This document shows positions 1-8,463 of a DNA stretch of 20,288 bases, piece by piece; position 1 is the stretch's first letter; each line of letters opens with the position of its first letter. The translations under genes and the position numbers were made by a program. The notes under the pieces are model-generated. The model made no database searches and had not been told where the DNA came from. It saw nothing but the letters and a program-made list of their open reading frames with translations. The stretch is from CAZIRO01 sp964541595 (GTDB lineage Bacteria; Acidobacteriota; HRBIN11): positions 1-20,288 of the forward strand of contig CAZIRO010000032.1 of assembly GCA_964541595.1 (NCBI GenBank). Direction: 5' to 3'.

Positions 1-192
1 CTCGCCGAAACCCGGTCGTTGCCGCTGTTCATCCCGTCGCCGGCGTTGTGCACGGACAATGCGGCCATGATCGGCGCTGCGGCCGTTCACCACTTCCGGG
101 TGGGCAAACGGGACGACCCCCTGCGCCTGGACGCGGATCCCGCATGGGAACTCGGTACCGATTTCTGGATCCGGTTCGGCGAGGAGACGTGA
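1..192 (+). CDS. tsaD: tRNA N6-adenosine threonylcarbamoyltransferase, C-terminal fragment
   Basis: The open frame enters from the left edge and gives 63 residues before TGA at 190-192. The segment PSPALCTDNAAMIGAAAVHH matches the conserved C-terminal motif of the TsaD/Kae1/Gcp family (ASNHR fold), in which the Asp of the CTDNAAMI motif helps bind the active-site metal. TsaD transfers the threonylcarbamoyl group from threonylcarbamoyl-AMP to A37 of ANN-decoding tRNAs in the cytoplasm. The N-terminal ~270 residues lie outside the window. The next gene starts 4 bp after the stop, so the two are probably co-transcribed. Confidence 0.9.
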   Translation, partial: LAETRSLPLFIPSPALCTDNAAMIGAAAVHHFRVGKRDDPLRLDADPAWELGTDFWIRFGEET

Positions 193-196
193 CCTC

Positions 197-634
197 ATGT
201 CGGCAGAGTGGTATTCCTGGTGGCCGGCATTGAATGCCACGCTGAACGGCTGTACGGCAGTATTGATTCTGGTGGGATATCGCTATATCCGTCAACGCAA
301 CATTACAGCGCATCGGTATACGATGCTCACCGCGTTTGGCGTTGCGCTCCTGTTTCTGGCATCCTATCTCGCGTATCATAGTATTGTGGGGACCACCCGG
401 TTCACCGGAACCGGCTGGATTCGACCGGTATATTTTTTTATTCTGATCTCCCATACCGTTCTCGCCGCTGTGGTGGTGCCGCTGGCTGTTCTGGCCGTGG
501 TTTTCGGTCTGCGCGATCGGCGACGTGCGCATCGAGCGGTCGTACGCTGGCTGTGGCCGATGTGGTTATACGTATCGGTCACCGGTGTGCTGATCTATTT
601 CATGCTGTATCACTGGTATCCGCAGCGGCCCTGA
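197..634 (+). CDS. DUF420 / CtaM-like membrane protein
   Basis: This 145-residue protein has four hydrophobic helices at about residues 6-27, 41-61, 77-105 and 114-139. Conserved-looking histidines sit near the helices (RYTM preceded by His39, YLAYHS, ISHTVLA), and the C-terminal helix ends in MLYHWYP. This is the pattern of the DUF420 family, whose Bacillus/Staphylococcus member CtaM is needed to mature haem-copper oxidases; that role is known for the family and only inferred here. ATG 197 is preceded by GAGGAG (181-186) with good spacing. No cytochrome oxidase gene is in view, so the link to respiration cannot be tested locally. Identification is by residue pattern, not a search. Confidence 0.75.
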   Translation: MSAEWYSWWPALNATLNGCTAVLILVGYRYIRQRNITAHRYTMLTAFGVALLFLASYLAYHSIVGTTRFTGTGWIRPVYFFILISHTVLAAVVVPLAVLAVVFGLRDRRRAHRAVVRWLWPMWLYVSVTGVLIYFMLYHWYPQRP

Positions 635-681
635 AGCCGAAATACACCGTTCAACCACTTTTGCAATCCGGAAGTGATCCC

Positions 682-993
682 GTGGCTGGACAGTGTTCCG
701 AGCAGGCGCGTTTTCGTCGGGCTGCACATCTCGTCATGCGTGTGGTCCTCGGCGAAACCGTTCTCGTGCCCGTTCGTGCGAATGTGGCGGATCTGGAAGC
801 CATCTACGTGTTGAACGAGATCGGTACGCGCGTCTGGCAGTTACTGGACGGACAGCGGACGGTGGAAGAAATCGTTGACATCATCGCCCGGGAATACGCG
901 GTGGACCGTGCACGGATCGCCCGGGACGTTGACACGTTCCTGAACGAATTGCAGTCGTTACGGCTTGTGGAACGTGTGGACGCGTCAGAATAA
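682..993 (+). CDS. PqqD-like peptide-binding chaperone domain protein
   Basis: The frame encodes about 103 residues of PqqD fold (PF05402). It runs from a beta segment (HLVMRVVLGETVLVPVRA) through YVLNEIGTRVWQLLDGQRT, the family hallmark region (LNxxGxxIWxLLDGxxT), to a helical, acidic C-terminus. PqqD-type domains bind leader peptides of ribosomally made, modified peptides and hand them to processing enzymes. The frame is open from 553, but I chose GTG 682 because GGAAG (670-674) lies 7 nt upstream and the start keeps the first beta strand; ATG 735 would cut into the domain. It is followed 14 bp later by an S26-type peptidase. No precursor peptide or radical SAM enzyme is visible nearby. Confidence 0.75.
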   Translation: MAGQCSEQARFRRAAHLVMRVVLGETVLVPVRANVADLEAIYVLNEIGTRVWQLLDGQRTVEEIVDIIAREYAVDRARIARDVDTFLNELQSLRLVERVDASE

Positions 994-1007
994 GCGCAGG
1001 ATGGCCC

Positions 1008-1475
1008 ATGCATACCGCACGTGAAGTCCACACCATTCGAGCCTTTGCACCGGAGATCGTGACCGGATTGTTGCGTGCCGGGTATCCCGTACGGCTCGTG
1101 GTCACGGGACGGAGCATGCATCCGACCATCCGGCATGGTGAGGCCGTGCTCGTTGCGCCCGTGAACGTGCAGTCCCTGCGTTTCGGAGATGTGGTCCTGT
1201 ACGTGCGCAACAACCGCCTGTGGGCGCACCGCGTCATACGTCGGCGTATGGTTTCGGGAGTATGGATCCTGGTCACCCAGGGAGACGGTGCGTGCCGTCC
1301 GGACCCGCCGATTGCGGCTTCACGGGTGGTCGGACGTGTCGTTGCGGTGGAGCGGTCCGGGCGCTGGCATCGGTTGGACACCCGGGGACGTCGGTACTGG
1401 GGATTGATCCGGTACAGTATCCGACGCTGGCGATGCCGACTCGGATTCTGTCGATGGTGCCCGCACTTTGCGTAA
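1008..1475 (+). CDS. soluble S26/S24-type serine peptidase (SEC11-like Ser-His-Asp)
   Basis: This 155-residue protein carries the signal-peptidase-like motifs in order. GRSMHPTI gives nucleophile Ser36, WAHRVI gives His74 in the place where bacterial LepB has Lys, and TQGDGA gives Asp93 with Asp99 close by, followed by the closing strand VVGRVVAVER. The Ser/His/Asp set resembles archaeal/eukaryotic SEC11 and SipW. There is no N-terminal membrane anchor, so a cytoplasmic enzyme is likely. It lies directly behind the PqqD-like gene, and together they suggest recognition and trimming of a peptide substrate (inference). The Arg/Trp-rich C-terminus after about residue 120 is antisense to the end of the FHA-IPT gene; the two coding regions overlap by 156 bp. 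ATG 1008 follows a GCAGGA stretch. Confidence 0.75.
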   Translation: MHTAREVHTIRAFAPEIVTGLLRAGYPVRLVVTGRSMHPTIRHGEAVLVAPVNVQSLRFGDVVLYVRNNRLWAHRVIRRRMVSGVWILVTQGDGACRPDPPIAASRVVGRVVAVERSGRWHRLDTRGRRYWGLIRYSIRRWRCRLGFCRWCPHFA

Positions 1476-3527
1476 CCGGAACCGTCCGGTACGGTCCTCG
1501 GAATTGACGAATGTCCCCACGATCATGTCCCCCTGGAGATGGCCCTCCAGGCGCATACGGTGGAATGGGCGGTTCAGCCGGAACCGGATGATCACCGGTG
1601 GAGTGGCATCGATACGGATCCGACCGGTGAGGGGAACTGAAGGGGGTGTCCACCGCGCATGGGGCGGAATACGGGTCTCGACCGTTGCGGTACCCCGCAG
1701 TTCCATGCCCCGCTGGGTGATCCGTAAATGCAGACGAATTTCGGCGTTCTTGACCGAATAGAACACGTTATCCAGTGTTCCCTGCCATTCGCCCGCCAGT
1801 TCACCCAGCTGGTGCGGTACCGCCATGCAGGCGTGCCGTAACCGTTCTCGCTCTTCGGACGAGAGCGTGTCGATGTCGTGGATACTCGGGCAGCCCGAAC
1901 CGCCGATCGAGAGGTTGTGTGTACGCAGTCGGGAGTAGATCGCATACACCCCATGGTCTGAAGGGAACGTTTCGGGGATCTGGCCGCGGGTGAATAACTG
2001 CAGTGTCGTGTTCAGAAACAGCGCCTGCCAGTAGGGAATGAGTTCCGGGGGACCGGGAAACCCGCTGTGCTGCTGCAAATACCGGAGCAGATCCGGCGTA
2101 TACGCCACGATGGGGACCACCTTTTTGCCATCGGTCAGCGCCACCAGCGTCAGTTGTTGGCCGGATCGACGCACGGAAAATTGAACACCGGACTGACGTT
2201 TCGCTATGTCGAACACCTGAGAGAGACGATGGACCGTCTGTTCCACCGCGCCCGGAAGGATGGCCGGATCCTCTGCCGGTGGGGATTCAATATACAACAT
2301 GCATCCGAGTTCGTGCCGGATCTCCCAGATGGTTGCCTGCACCCGTTGCGCGGTCAGTACCAGCGGAAAACAGGGCAGATCACGCGGTCGGATTTCGAGC
2401 ACTGCGATCTTTTCTTCCCAGTCGCCGATACCCAGCACCACCGGCAACCGAACGGTCCGGTCGCGGGTCACGACCGGGACACGGAACTGGATCAGTCCAG
2501 GGGTTGCCTGGATCACATGGGCCCGGGTGTTGCCAATACGTACCCGTATCAGACGCTTCTGACGCACGAATCCGGTGCCCCGGATCGATACGGTATCCCC
2601 GACGGCGACCCGTTCGGGTTCCACGCGCTGGACGCGGGGAACGACCTCGTACTGGATGAGTTGCCGATACAGGATCAGCGGTCCGCGCTGGACCCGGAGT
2701 TCCACCGTACGCGTACCGCGGTCACCAATACCGATGTCCGGGATGGTGATCTGGATGTGACCGCGCACGGCCCGCTGGATGGTCACCCTGCGGTCGTGCA
2801 GGAAAATGCGCAGATCCGGATCGGGGATCACGTCCGGTCCCCGCAGACTCAGTTGCCACCCGGCGCGGACTTTGAGCGGTTCGATCTGCACGGATCGCCA
2901 GGGTTGTTGCGTTGCACGCAGTCGATGTACCGCGTAGAGACCGATCCCCATTCCGATCACCACGATGACCGCAAACGGAATCCACACCTGGGGGCGTCGT
3001 ACGAGATCCAGGAACCGGACTGCGGGTGCGGGCATCGCTTCGGGGGGTGCCGCTTCCGCCGTGTCCCCATCGGCAGGGGTTTCCGCTGCGTCGGTCGCGG
3101 ATGCGTCTGCGGTCACAGGGGGTTCCCCTTCCGCAGCGGCTGCCGCGGTAGACGCCGTTCCGGATTCCGATTCGGTCAGTGCCCGGAGGAGCCGAGCGCT
3201 CGGGTCCTCGAACCGGATCAGTACCGGAGCGGGGTTGGTCGACTGCGCCAGACGAATAATGGTCCCGTCACGAAGCGGAACCGTTCCCTCAATCCGTGCA
3301 TCGTCCACGTACGTTCCGTTCGTCGTCCGCAGGTCTTCAATATACACACCGGACGCGTCTGCAAAGATGCGGGCATGGCGTCGGGATATCGAGGGATGGG
3401 GAATCACGATCGTGCAGTCCGGATGACGACCGAGGATGTACTCGCCCCCCGGTTCGATCTCGTGGATGGCAATGATCCGTGGACCCTGAAAAACGATGAG
3501 TTTCGGTTTCAGGCTCTCTCCCTTCAT
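1320..3527 (-). CDS. FHA - transmembrane - IPT/TIG protein of the T3SS operon
   Basis: This 735-residue protein starts at ATG 3527, overlapping the upstream stop as ATGA; an in-frame extension to 3578 is ignored. Residues ~10-105 form a canonical FHA domain (GRHPD with Arg34, SRRHARI with Ser48/His51, TTNGTY with Asn70). An Ala/Asp/Glu/Pro-rich linker follows (~115-172), then one TM helix (~181-203). Beyond it lie two IPT/TIG-like immunoglobulin-fold segments (~211-296; ~298-380, with AVGDTVSIRGTGF). A middle region (380-575) is unrecognised. A C-terminal beta-rich segment (~576-688) starts GEWQGT and repeats LxG/GT turns, like a small barrel. The tail is Ser/Pro-rich. Inferred topology is FHA in the cytoplasm and the rest in the periplasm. 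SctD also has FHA-TM-periplasmic order, so this may be a SctD analogue, but I see no ring-building motifs and do not assign that role. Confidence 0.75.
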   Translation of the reverse strand: MKGESLKPKLIVFQGPRIIAIHEIEPGGEYILGRHPDCTIVIPHPSISRRHARIFADASGVYIEDLRTTNGTYVDDARIEGTVPLRDGTIIRLAQSTNPAPVLIRFEDPSARLLRALTESESGTASTAAAAAEGEPPVTADASATDAAETPADGDTAEAAPPEAMPAPAVRFLDLVRRPQVWIPFAVIVVIGMGIGLYAVHRLRATQQPWRSVQIEPLKVRAGWQLSLRGPDVIPDPDLRIFLHDRRVTIQRAVRGHIQITIPDIGIGDRGTRTVELRVQRGPLILYRQLIQYEVVPRVQRVEPERVAVGDTVSIRGTGFVRQKRLIRVRIGNTRAHVIQATPGLIQFRVPVVTRDRTVRLPVVLGIGDWEEKIAVLEIRPRDLPCFPLVLTAQRVQATIWEIRHELGCMLYIESPPAEDPAILPGAVEQTVHRLSQVFDIAKRQSGVQFSVRRSGQQLTLVALTDGKKVVPIVAYTPDLLRYLQQHSGFPGPPELIPYWQALFLNTTLQLFTRGQIPETFPSDHGVYAIYSRLRTHNLSIGGSGCPSIHDIDTLSSEERERLRHACMAVPHQLGELAGEWQGTLDNVFYSVKNAEIRLHLRITQRGMELRGTATVETRIPPHARWTPPSVPLTGRIRIDATPPVIIRFRLNRPFHRMRLEGHLQGDMIVGTFVNSEDRTGRFRLRKVRAPSTESESASPASDTVPDQSPVPTSPGVQPMPAPGPLHRNDTSDHP

Positions 3528-4222
3528 GACAGCAGTACGATCACGAGTGCCACGATGCCGCCGAACACAATGACCCACCCGACAATCTGGAATACCCAGC
3601 TCCAGAAACGGTAGCGATCCGTTCGGATGGCGGGAGCGGCGAGTGCAGCGCGGGATGCACGGACCCGGAATGCACGAGGCGGAACCGCGGAAGCGATACC
3701 GGCCGTTCCGCCGACCTTGGTGTCATCGAGCTGGATCGCCGCCGATTGATACACCCCGGTCTGGATCTCCCACATGGTTGCCGGACCGTCCATACGCGGC
3801 CGCGCCGTCTCCTGAACGGTGACCGATGACGCATGCGCGGCCGACGCCGGAGAAGCCTCCGGCGCAGTGGCGGGCGCACGTTCCATGACGGTTACCGGGG
3901 GTTCGCTTTCCACGGCGGCTTCGACAATCCGATGGGTGCGGATTTCCACGGTACCGATCTGGATTACGTCTTCGGGACGGAGCGTGTGCGGAGTCTGCGC
4001 CGGTAAGGGTTCACCGTTGACCAGGGTGCCGTTCGTGCTGCCGAGATCCTCCACGAGTAACCGTTCACCGTGCTCGATGAGGCGGCAGTGGCGACCCGAA
4101 ACGAACGGAAAGGTCAGTACGACATCGTTCACATCTCGTCGTCCGATGAACACCATGGATTTGCTGAAGACCATGGAACGTTTCTGCCCATCGGGAAACC
4201 GGATCTCGACGTGAATGGCCAT
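3524..4222 (-). CDS. tail-anchored FHA domain protein
   Basis: This 232-residue protein has an N-terminal FHA domain (~1-100) with the full phosphothreonine-binding signature: FIGRRD (Arg28/29), VSGRHCRL (Ser42, Arg44, His45) and GSTNGTLVNG (Thr63-Asn64-Gly65). A Pro/Ala-rich linker (~105-200) leads to one C-terminal hydrophobic helix (~208-231) at the very end, so the protein is probably tail-anchored with the FHA domain in the cytoplasm. ATG 4222 is preceded by a GAGGAAA site. It lies 10 bp after sctV, and its stop overlaps the start of the 735-residue FHA protein (ATGA), so the two FHA proteins are translationally coupled. I infer a phospho-dependent adaptor at the export gate; no partner is shown by sequence. 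Confidence 0.8.
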   Translation of the reverse strand: MAIHVEIRFPDGQKRSMVFSKSMVFIGRRDVNDVVLTFPFVSGRHCRLIEHGERLLVEDLGSTNGTLVNGEPLPAQTPHTLRPEDVIQIGTVEIRTHRIVEAAVESEPPVTVMERAPATAPEASPASAAHASSVTVQETARPRMDGPATMWEIQTGVYQSAAIQLDDTKVGGTAGIASAVPPRAFRVRASRAALAAPAIRTDRYRFWSWVFQIVGWVIVFGGIVALVIVLLS

Positions 4223-4232
4223 TGGGGTTTCC

Positions 4233-6401
4233 TCAGGATTCGGCAGATGATCCCGTCAGAATACCGGAAGACATCTGAATCCGTCCGATCGGTTGAATCC
4301 GCAGGTCGGACGGCAGTTCCTGATAGGATAACACGATCACGTGGGGAAACTCCAGACTGATCAGCCGTTTCGTGAAGTAACGAACCTCCATCTGCGTCAG
4401 CACCACCGGTCGGACAGTCGCCGTGTCGATCGTGCCGAACACGTTCCGAAACGCCTGTAAGACATATTGACTCGTTTCCGGATCCAGGGACAGATAACTT
4501 CCCGAAGCCGACTGGCGGATTCCCCCCTGAATCGCCTGTTCGATCGCCGGATCCAGCAGATAGGCGGACAGTACGGGTTGCCCCTGACTGAATTTGTACG
4601 CAATGTAGCGTTTCATCGCCATGCGCACGTATTCGGTCAAATAGATGGGGTCGCTTTCATACGGGGCCCATTCGGCGAGGGCTTCCAGGATCGCTTTCAT
4701 GTTCTTGATCGAGATCTCCTCACGCAGAAGCCGCCGCAGAATATCCGTCAGCCGTTGAATACTGACCAGTTTGGGCACCACATTGCGCACCAGCGCGGCG
4801 AATCCCTGTTGCTCCATTGCGTCCAGAATGTTCTGGACTTCCTGAATGCCGAGGAGTTCATCCGCATGCGTACGGATCACCTGTGCAAGGTGCACGGCCA
4901 CGTATTCGTCCGCGGTCATCAGGGGAACGTTCATCTGCTGGGCCTGCGCCGCCTGGTCCACGGGAATCCAGAACCCCTGCGCACCGGTCACCGGATGCGC
5001 TCCCGGTGGGCCGTCGATACCCATCATCCGCAGTTCCTGCACCGATTCTCCGGCAAACAGGTGTTCCGGCAACGCCTCGCCCTGGGCCACGGGAACTTCA
5101 TGGATGTAAATGAGGTACTGCGTATCCTCCAGATACGTTGCGGGACCCCGGATGATCACCCCCGGCACAATCATCCCCAGATCCTGAAAGAGCCAGGTGC
5201 GCATCTCCGGCAGCAGTTCGTTCGCGAATCGGTCACCCTCTGCTTCGAATGCGGCGTACAACGCCGGTCCGGCTTCCAGAATGATCGGTACGGTGATCGG
5301 CAACTGAGGGCCGGACGTTGCCAGTTCTCCCGCCGCTTCAGATGATCGTTCGATGACGCGCGATTTGACCGCTTCCTTTTCTTTCACCTCTCTTGTGCGC
5401 ATCAGGCTCCAGGCCGTCGCGCCGGCGACACCGGAGAGGATCAGAAAGGGAATGGTCGGCATACCGGGTACCAGTCCCATCGCGGCGAGCATGCCGGAGG
5501 CGATCGCGATCGCTTTCGGTTGGGAGAGCAGCTGGACCCCGATATCCTGTCCCAGTGAACCGCCACCCTCGCTGCTCGCAACGCGCGTGGTGATGATCCC
5601 GGCGGCTGTCGTGATGATGAGCGACGGGATCTGCGCGACCAGTCCGTCACCAATGGTCAGAATCGTGTATTTCCGAATGGCTTCGGCAAAGGTGTATTTC
5701 TTGATCAGAATGCCGATGATCAACCCCCCAATGATGTTGACGGCGGAGATCACCAGACCGGCAATGGCGTCCCCCTTGACAAATTTCATCGCACCGTCCA
5801 TTGCGCCGTGGAACTGGGCTTCGCGCTCGAGCAGTGCACGCCGTTGTTTGGCTCCCTCCGCATCGATCAGACCGGCCCGCAGGTCGGCGTCAATGCTCAT
5901 CTGTTTGCCGGGCATGGCATCCAGTGTGAATCGGGCCGCAACTTCGGACACCCGTTCGGCACCTTTCGCGATGACAATGAGTTGAACCACGGTGATGATC
6001 AGAAATACCACCGCACCGACCACCAGATTGCCCTTGACGACAAAATTGCCGAACGCGTTGATCACTTCACCGGCATATGCGTACAGCAGGATCAGCCGCG
6101 TGGATGCGATGGACAGCGCCAGCCGGAACAACGTGGTGACCAGCAGAATGGTTGGGAAAGAAGCCAGTGCCAGGGCGTTCGGGATGTACAGCGAGATCAT
6201 CAGAATGGAGATCGCCAGTGCCATATTCGTGGAGAGAAAAATGTCCATCAGGAACGGGGGAATCGGGATGATCATGATGCCGATGATCGCAATGACCAGC
6301 AGTGCCAGAAGGATATCGCTGTACCGGGCGAGGACAATGTTGAGATCCCCCTGACGCAGACTGGTCCACAGTTCGATCAGATGTCGCTGGATCGCTTCCA
6401 T
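4233..6401 (-). CDS. sctV: type III secretion export gate protein SctV (FlhA/YscV family)
   Basis: This 722-residue protein has the normal length for the family. The N-terminal half carries about seven to eight TM helices and the diagnostic cytoplasmic loop ARFTLDAMPGKQMSIDADLR followed by AGLIDAEGAKQRR. The C-terminal half is the cytosolic ring-forming domain. Motifs such as GIQEVQNILD, LLREEISIKNMKAILEALAE, YLTEYVRMA and IRQSASGSYLSLDP resemble secretion-type SctV (YscV/LcrD) more than flagellar FlhA. SctV forms the nonameric gate that receives chaperone-substrate complexes and couples export to the proton motive force. ATG 6401 has a strong GGAGAGG site 6 nt upstream. It lies 46 bp behind sctU, and the FHA genes follow within 10 bp. 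Confidence 0.95.
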   Translation of the reverse strand: MEAIQRHLIELWTSLRQGDLNIVLARYSDILLALLVIAIIGIMIIPIPPFLMDIFLSTNMALAISILMISLYIPNALALASFPTILLVTTLFRLALSIASTRLILLYAYAGEVINAFGNFVVKGNLVVGAVVFLIITVVQLIVIAKGAERVSEVAARFTLDAMPGKQMSIDADLRAGLIDAEGAKQRRALLEREAQFHGAMDGAMKFVKGDAIAGLVISAVNIIGGLIIGILIKKYTFAEAIRKYTILTIGDGLVAQIPSLIITTAAGIITTRVASSEGGGSLGQDIGVQLLSQPKAIAIASGMLAAMGLVPGMPTIPFLILSGVAGATAWSLMRTREVKEKEAVKSRVIERSSEAAGELATSGPQLPITVPIILEAGPALYAAFEAEGDRFANELLPEMRTWLFQDLGMIVPGVIIRGPATYLEDTQYLIYIHEVPVAQGEALPEHLFAGESVQELRMMGIDGPPGAHPVTGAQGFWIPVDQAAQAQQMNVPLMTADEYVAVHLAQVIRTHADELLGIQEVQNILDAMEQQGFAALVRNVVPKLVSIQRLTDILRRLLREEISIKNMKAILEALAEWAPYESDPIYLTEYVRMAMKRYIAYKFSQGQPVLSAYLLDPAIEQAIQGGIRQSASGSYLSLDPETSQYVLQAFRNVFGTIDTATVRPVVLTQMEVRYFTKRLISLEFPHVIVLSYQELPSDLRIQPIGRIQMSSGILTGSSAES

Positions 6402-6447
6402 TCGGAGCCTCTCCGTGCCGATCGCTTCCGGGCGCGATCTCTTCAGA

Positions 6448-7524
6448 TTATCGTTCGATTACAAACCCGCGTTGCGCCTCCTGTTTCAATCGCCACGCAA
6501 AGATGAGGACTTCGGCCACGGATTCGTAAAGATCTTTGGGAATGTATTCGTCTTCTTCTACCTTGTACAGCGCATGTGCGAGTGCAATATCCCGTACAAT
6601 GGGAACCTCGTATTGCCGTGCCAGCTGGATGATCCTGTGTGCGAGCCGGCCCCGTCCTTTGACGGTGACTTTGGGTGCCCCCATGGTCTTGCGATCATAC
6701 CGGATGGCGACGGCGATATGCGAAGGATTGACGACCACTGCATCGGCACGGGGCACTTCCCGGACGACACTCGCCATGACCATCTGCTGGTGCAACGCCC
6801 GTCGCTGTGATTTGATCAGCGGATCGCCCTCCATTTCTTTGTATTCCTGTTTGACCTCTTCTCTGGTCATCATGAGTTGTTTTTTCCACTGTTTCCGCTG
6901 GAAAAAGTAATCCACTGCGGCCACACCGATGAACGCCATACCGACCTGAAAGGCAAACGCCCGGCCCACGCGCATCAATTCGGCAAATATGAGTGGCAGA
7001 TCCGCCAGGTGCAGACGCATGATCTCGGCCATCGAACCGGCGAGTGCGCGATACCCGAGAAATACCACGAGTCCGACCTTGATCAGGGTTTTCAGAAACT
7101 CCACGATACCGCGAATGGAAAACCACCGTTTCAGGCCTTCCAGTGGATTGATCTTCCGGAAGGACGGTTTCATGGGTTCTGCCGTCAGCAGGAGCCCCGT
7201 CTGCACCACAGCCATCACCACGCCGGCGATGGCCACCGCTGCGATGATCGGCAGTGTGGCGAACAGCCAGGTCAGGCTCGCCTCGCGCATCATCGGTCCC
7301 ACCGGATCGAGCACGTGACTTCCATCGATCCGGACGGCGCTCTGGATGACCGTACGGTATAGATGCGCGAACCCGTCACGAATCCGTCCCGCCCACATCA
7401 GGATCAGTACCAGACCGGCAAAGTATGTGGCCACCGAAGGGACATCGCGACTGAACGCGATCTGTCCCCGTTTCCGGGCCTCACGGAGCCGTTTCGGCGT
7501 CGGTTGTTCCGTTTTGTTACTCAC
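6448..7524 (-). CDS. sctU: type III secretion export switch protein SctU (FlhB/YscU family), NPSH variant
   Basis: This 358-residue protein begins with the typical EQPTPKRLREARKRGQIAFS segment. Four TM helices follow, then the charged linker (QRKQWKKQLMMTREEVKQE) and the cytoplasmic domain with VVVNPSHIAVAIRY and PIVRDIALAHALYK. SctU controls the change of export substrate; the family self-cleaves between Asn and Pro of NPTH. Here the motif reads N266-P267-S268-H269, with TCG coding the Ser, a conservative Thr-to-Ser change that keeps the Asn-Pro bond. The start codon is GTG 7524, with GGGA upstream. It lies 37 bp behind sctT in the same operon. Confidence 0.95.
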   Translation of the reverse strand: MSNKTEQPTPKRLREARKRGQIAFSRDVPSVATYFAGLVLILMWAGRIRDGFAHLYRTVIQSAVRIDGSHVLDPVGPMMREASLTWLFATLPIIAAVAIAGVVMAVVQTGLLLTAEPMKPSFRKINPLEGLKRWFSIRGIVEFLKTLIKVGLVVFLGYRALAGSMAEIMRLHLADLPLIFAELMRVGRAFAFQVGMAFIGVAAVDYFFQRKQWKKQLMMTREEVKQEYKEMEGDPLIKSQRRALHQQMVMASVVREVPRADAVVVNPSHIAVAIRYDRKTMGAPKVTVKGRGRLAHRIIQLARQYEVPIVRDIALAHALYKVEEDEYIPKDLYESVAEVLIFAWRLKQEAQRGFVIER

Positions 7525-7561
7525 GGTTCCCGTCTCAATGGCGCGACGGGCCGGGGGGCAC

Positions 7562-8422
7562 TCAGCGCGCCGCGCGGATCCATTCGATCATCCAGTGGTA
7601 AAAGTACCGCCAGATGTCGTCCGTAACGTGCAATAGCGTGTACAGCCCCAGACCGATCACCAGTAGTGCGACCACCGGTTTGACAGTGAACCCCATAAAA
7701 AACACGTTCAATTGCGGTGCCATACGATTGGCAACCCCGAGAATGACGTCCATCAGGATGAGCACCACAACGGCCGGCGCCACGACTTTCAGCATGATCC
7801 CGAACATGTCTGTGGTCATCTGCAGGAACGATTCGTATACCGGCAACGTCTGCGGAAAACGTCCGAGAGGTGGAAATTGCCGGTAGCTCTCGATCACGGC
7901 CGAGAGGAACCAGCGATGGCCACCGATCAGGATGTACAGGACGATGAACAATTGAAAGTAGAAGTCCGCGAGCAGGGAGACCTGCACCTGCAGTTGCGGT
8001 ACCAGAATGTTCGCCAGTGTGGTCCCACGCAGATTGTCCAGAAACTGCCCACCCATACTCACCGCAAAGAACACCAGACTGCTCGCAAACCCGAGCAGGA
8101 ACCCGACACCGATTTCATGCACAACGGCGACCCACCACTGCATCGGCGTCAGGTGCAGGGGAACATCGACCGCATGACTCAACCACGGAGTGGTGAACCA
8201 TGCCATCACCATGGCCAGGCCGATCTTAACGGGTGCCGGCACGAGTCTCCCGCCCAGGAAAGGTGCGAACTGGACGATGGGGATCCACCGCAATAGCGCA
8301 AAGAAAAACAGTTGGGCACTCCCCATCACGTCGTGGCGCACACCCCAGAGTTCACGAAAGGGGGCAAAAAACGTTTCGATCTGACCGTCCACGGGTGCGG
8401 TCCAGAAGTGTATCATGGTCAT
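7562..8422 (-). CDS. sctT: type III secretion export gate protein SctT (FliR/YscT family)
   Basis: This 286-residue, very hydrophobic protein has about six to eight membrane segments. Segments such as GIGFLLGFASSLVF-like (VGFLLGFASSLVFFAVSMG), GQFLDNLRGTT and VAPAVVVLILMDVILGVANR are typical of the FliR/SctT family, which joins SctR and SctS in the R5S4T1 export pore. ATG 8422 is used; another ATG lies two codons in, and neither has a strong ribosome site. It sits in the conserved R-S-T-U-V gene order, 41 bp behind sctS. The Trp/Arg C-terminus (HWMIEWIRAAR) is probably cytoplasmic. Confidence 0.9.
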   Translation of the reverse strand: MTMIHFWTAPVDGQIETFFAPFRELWGVRHDVMGSAQLFFFALLRWIPIVQFAPFLGGRLVPAPVKIGLAMVMAWFTTPWLSHAVDVPLHLTPMQWWVAVVHEIGVGFLLGFASSLVFFAVSMGGQFLDNLRGTTLANILVPQLQVQVSLLADFYFQLFIVLYILIGGHRWFLSAVIESYRQFPPLGRFPQTLPVYESFLQMTTDMFGIMLKVVAPAVVVLILMDVILGVANRMAPQLNVFFMGFTVKPVVALLVIGLGLYTLLHVTDDIWRYFYHWMIEWIRAAR

Positions 8423-8463
8423 TCAGGCGTATTTGAACGATCGGTAAACCCCCGACCGCCCGA

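Noticed and set aside
735..993. ATG 735 as start of the PqqD-like gene
   Set aside because: It would remove the first beta strand of the domain and has no ribosome site; GTG 682 with GGAAG at 7 nt is better.
2067..3614. 515-codon plus-strand open frame
   Set aside because: It is an antisense shadow of the FHA-IPT gene; its translation is low-complexity and has no recognisable domain, whereas the minus strand gives clear FHA and TIG motifs.
4467..6506. Several plus-strand open frames opposite sctV
   Set aside because: They are antisense shadows of sctV, rich in Gln/His/Arg, with no domain pattern.
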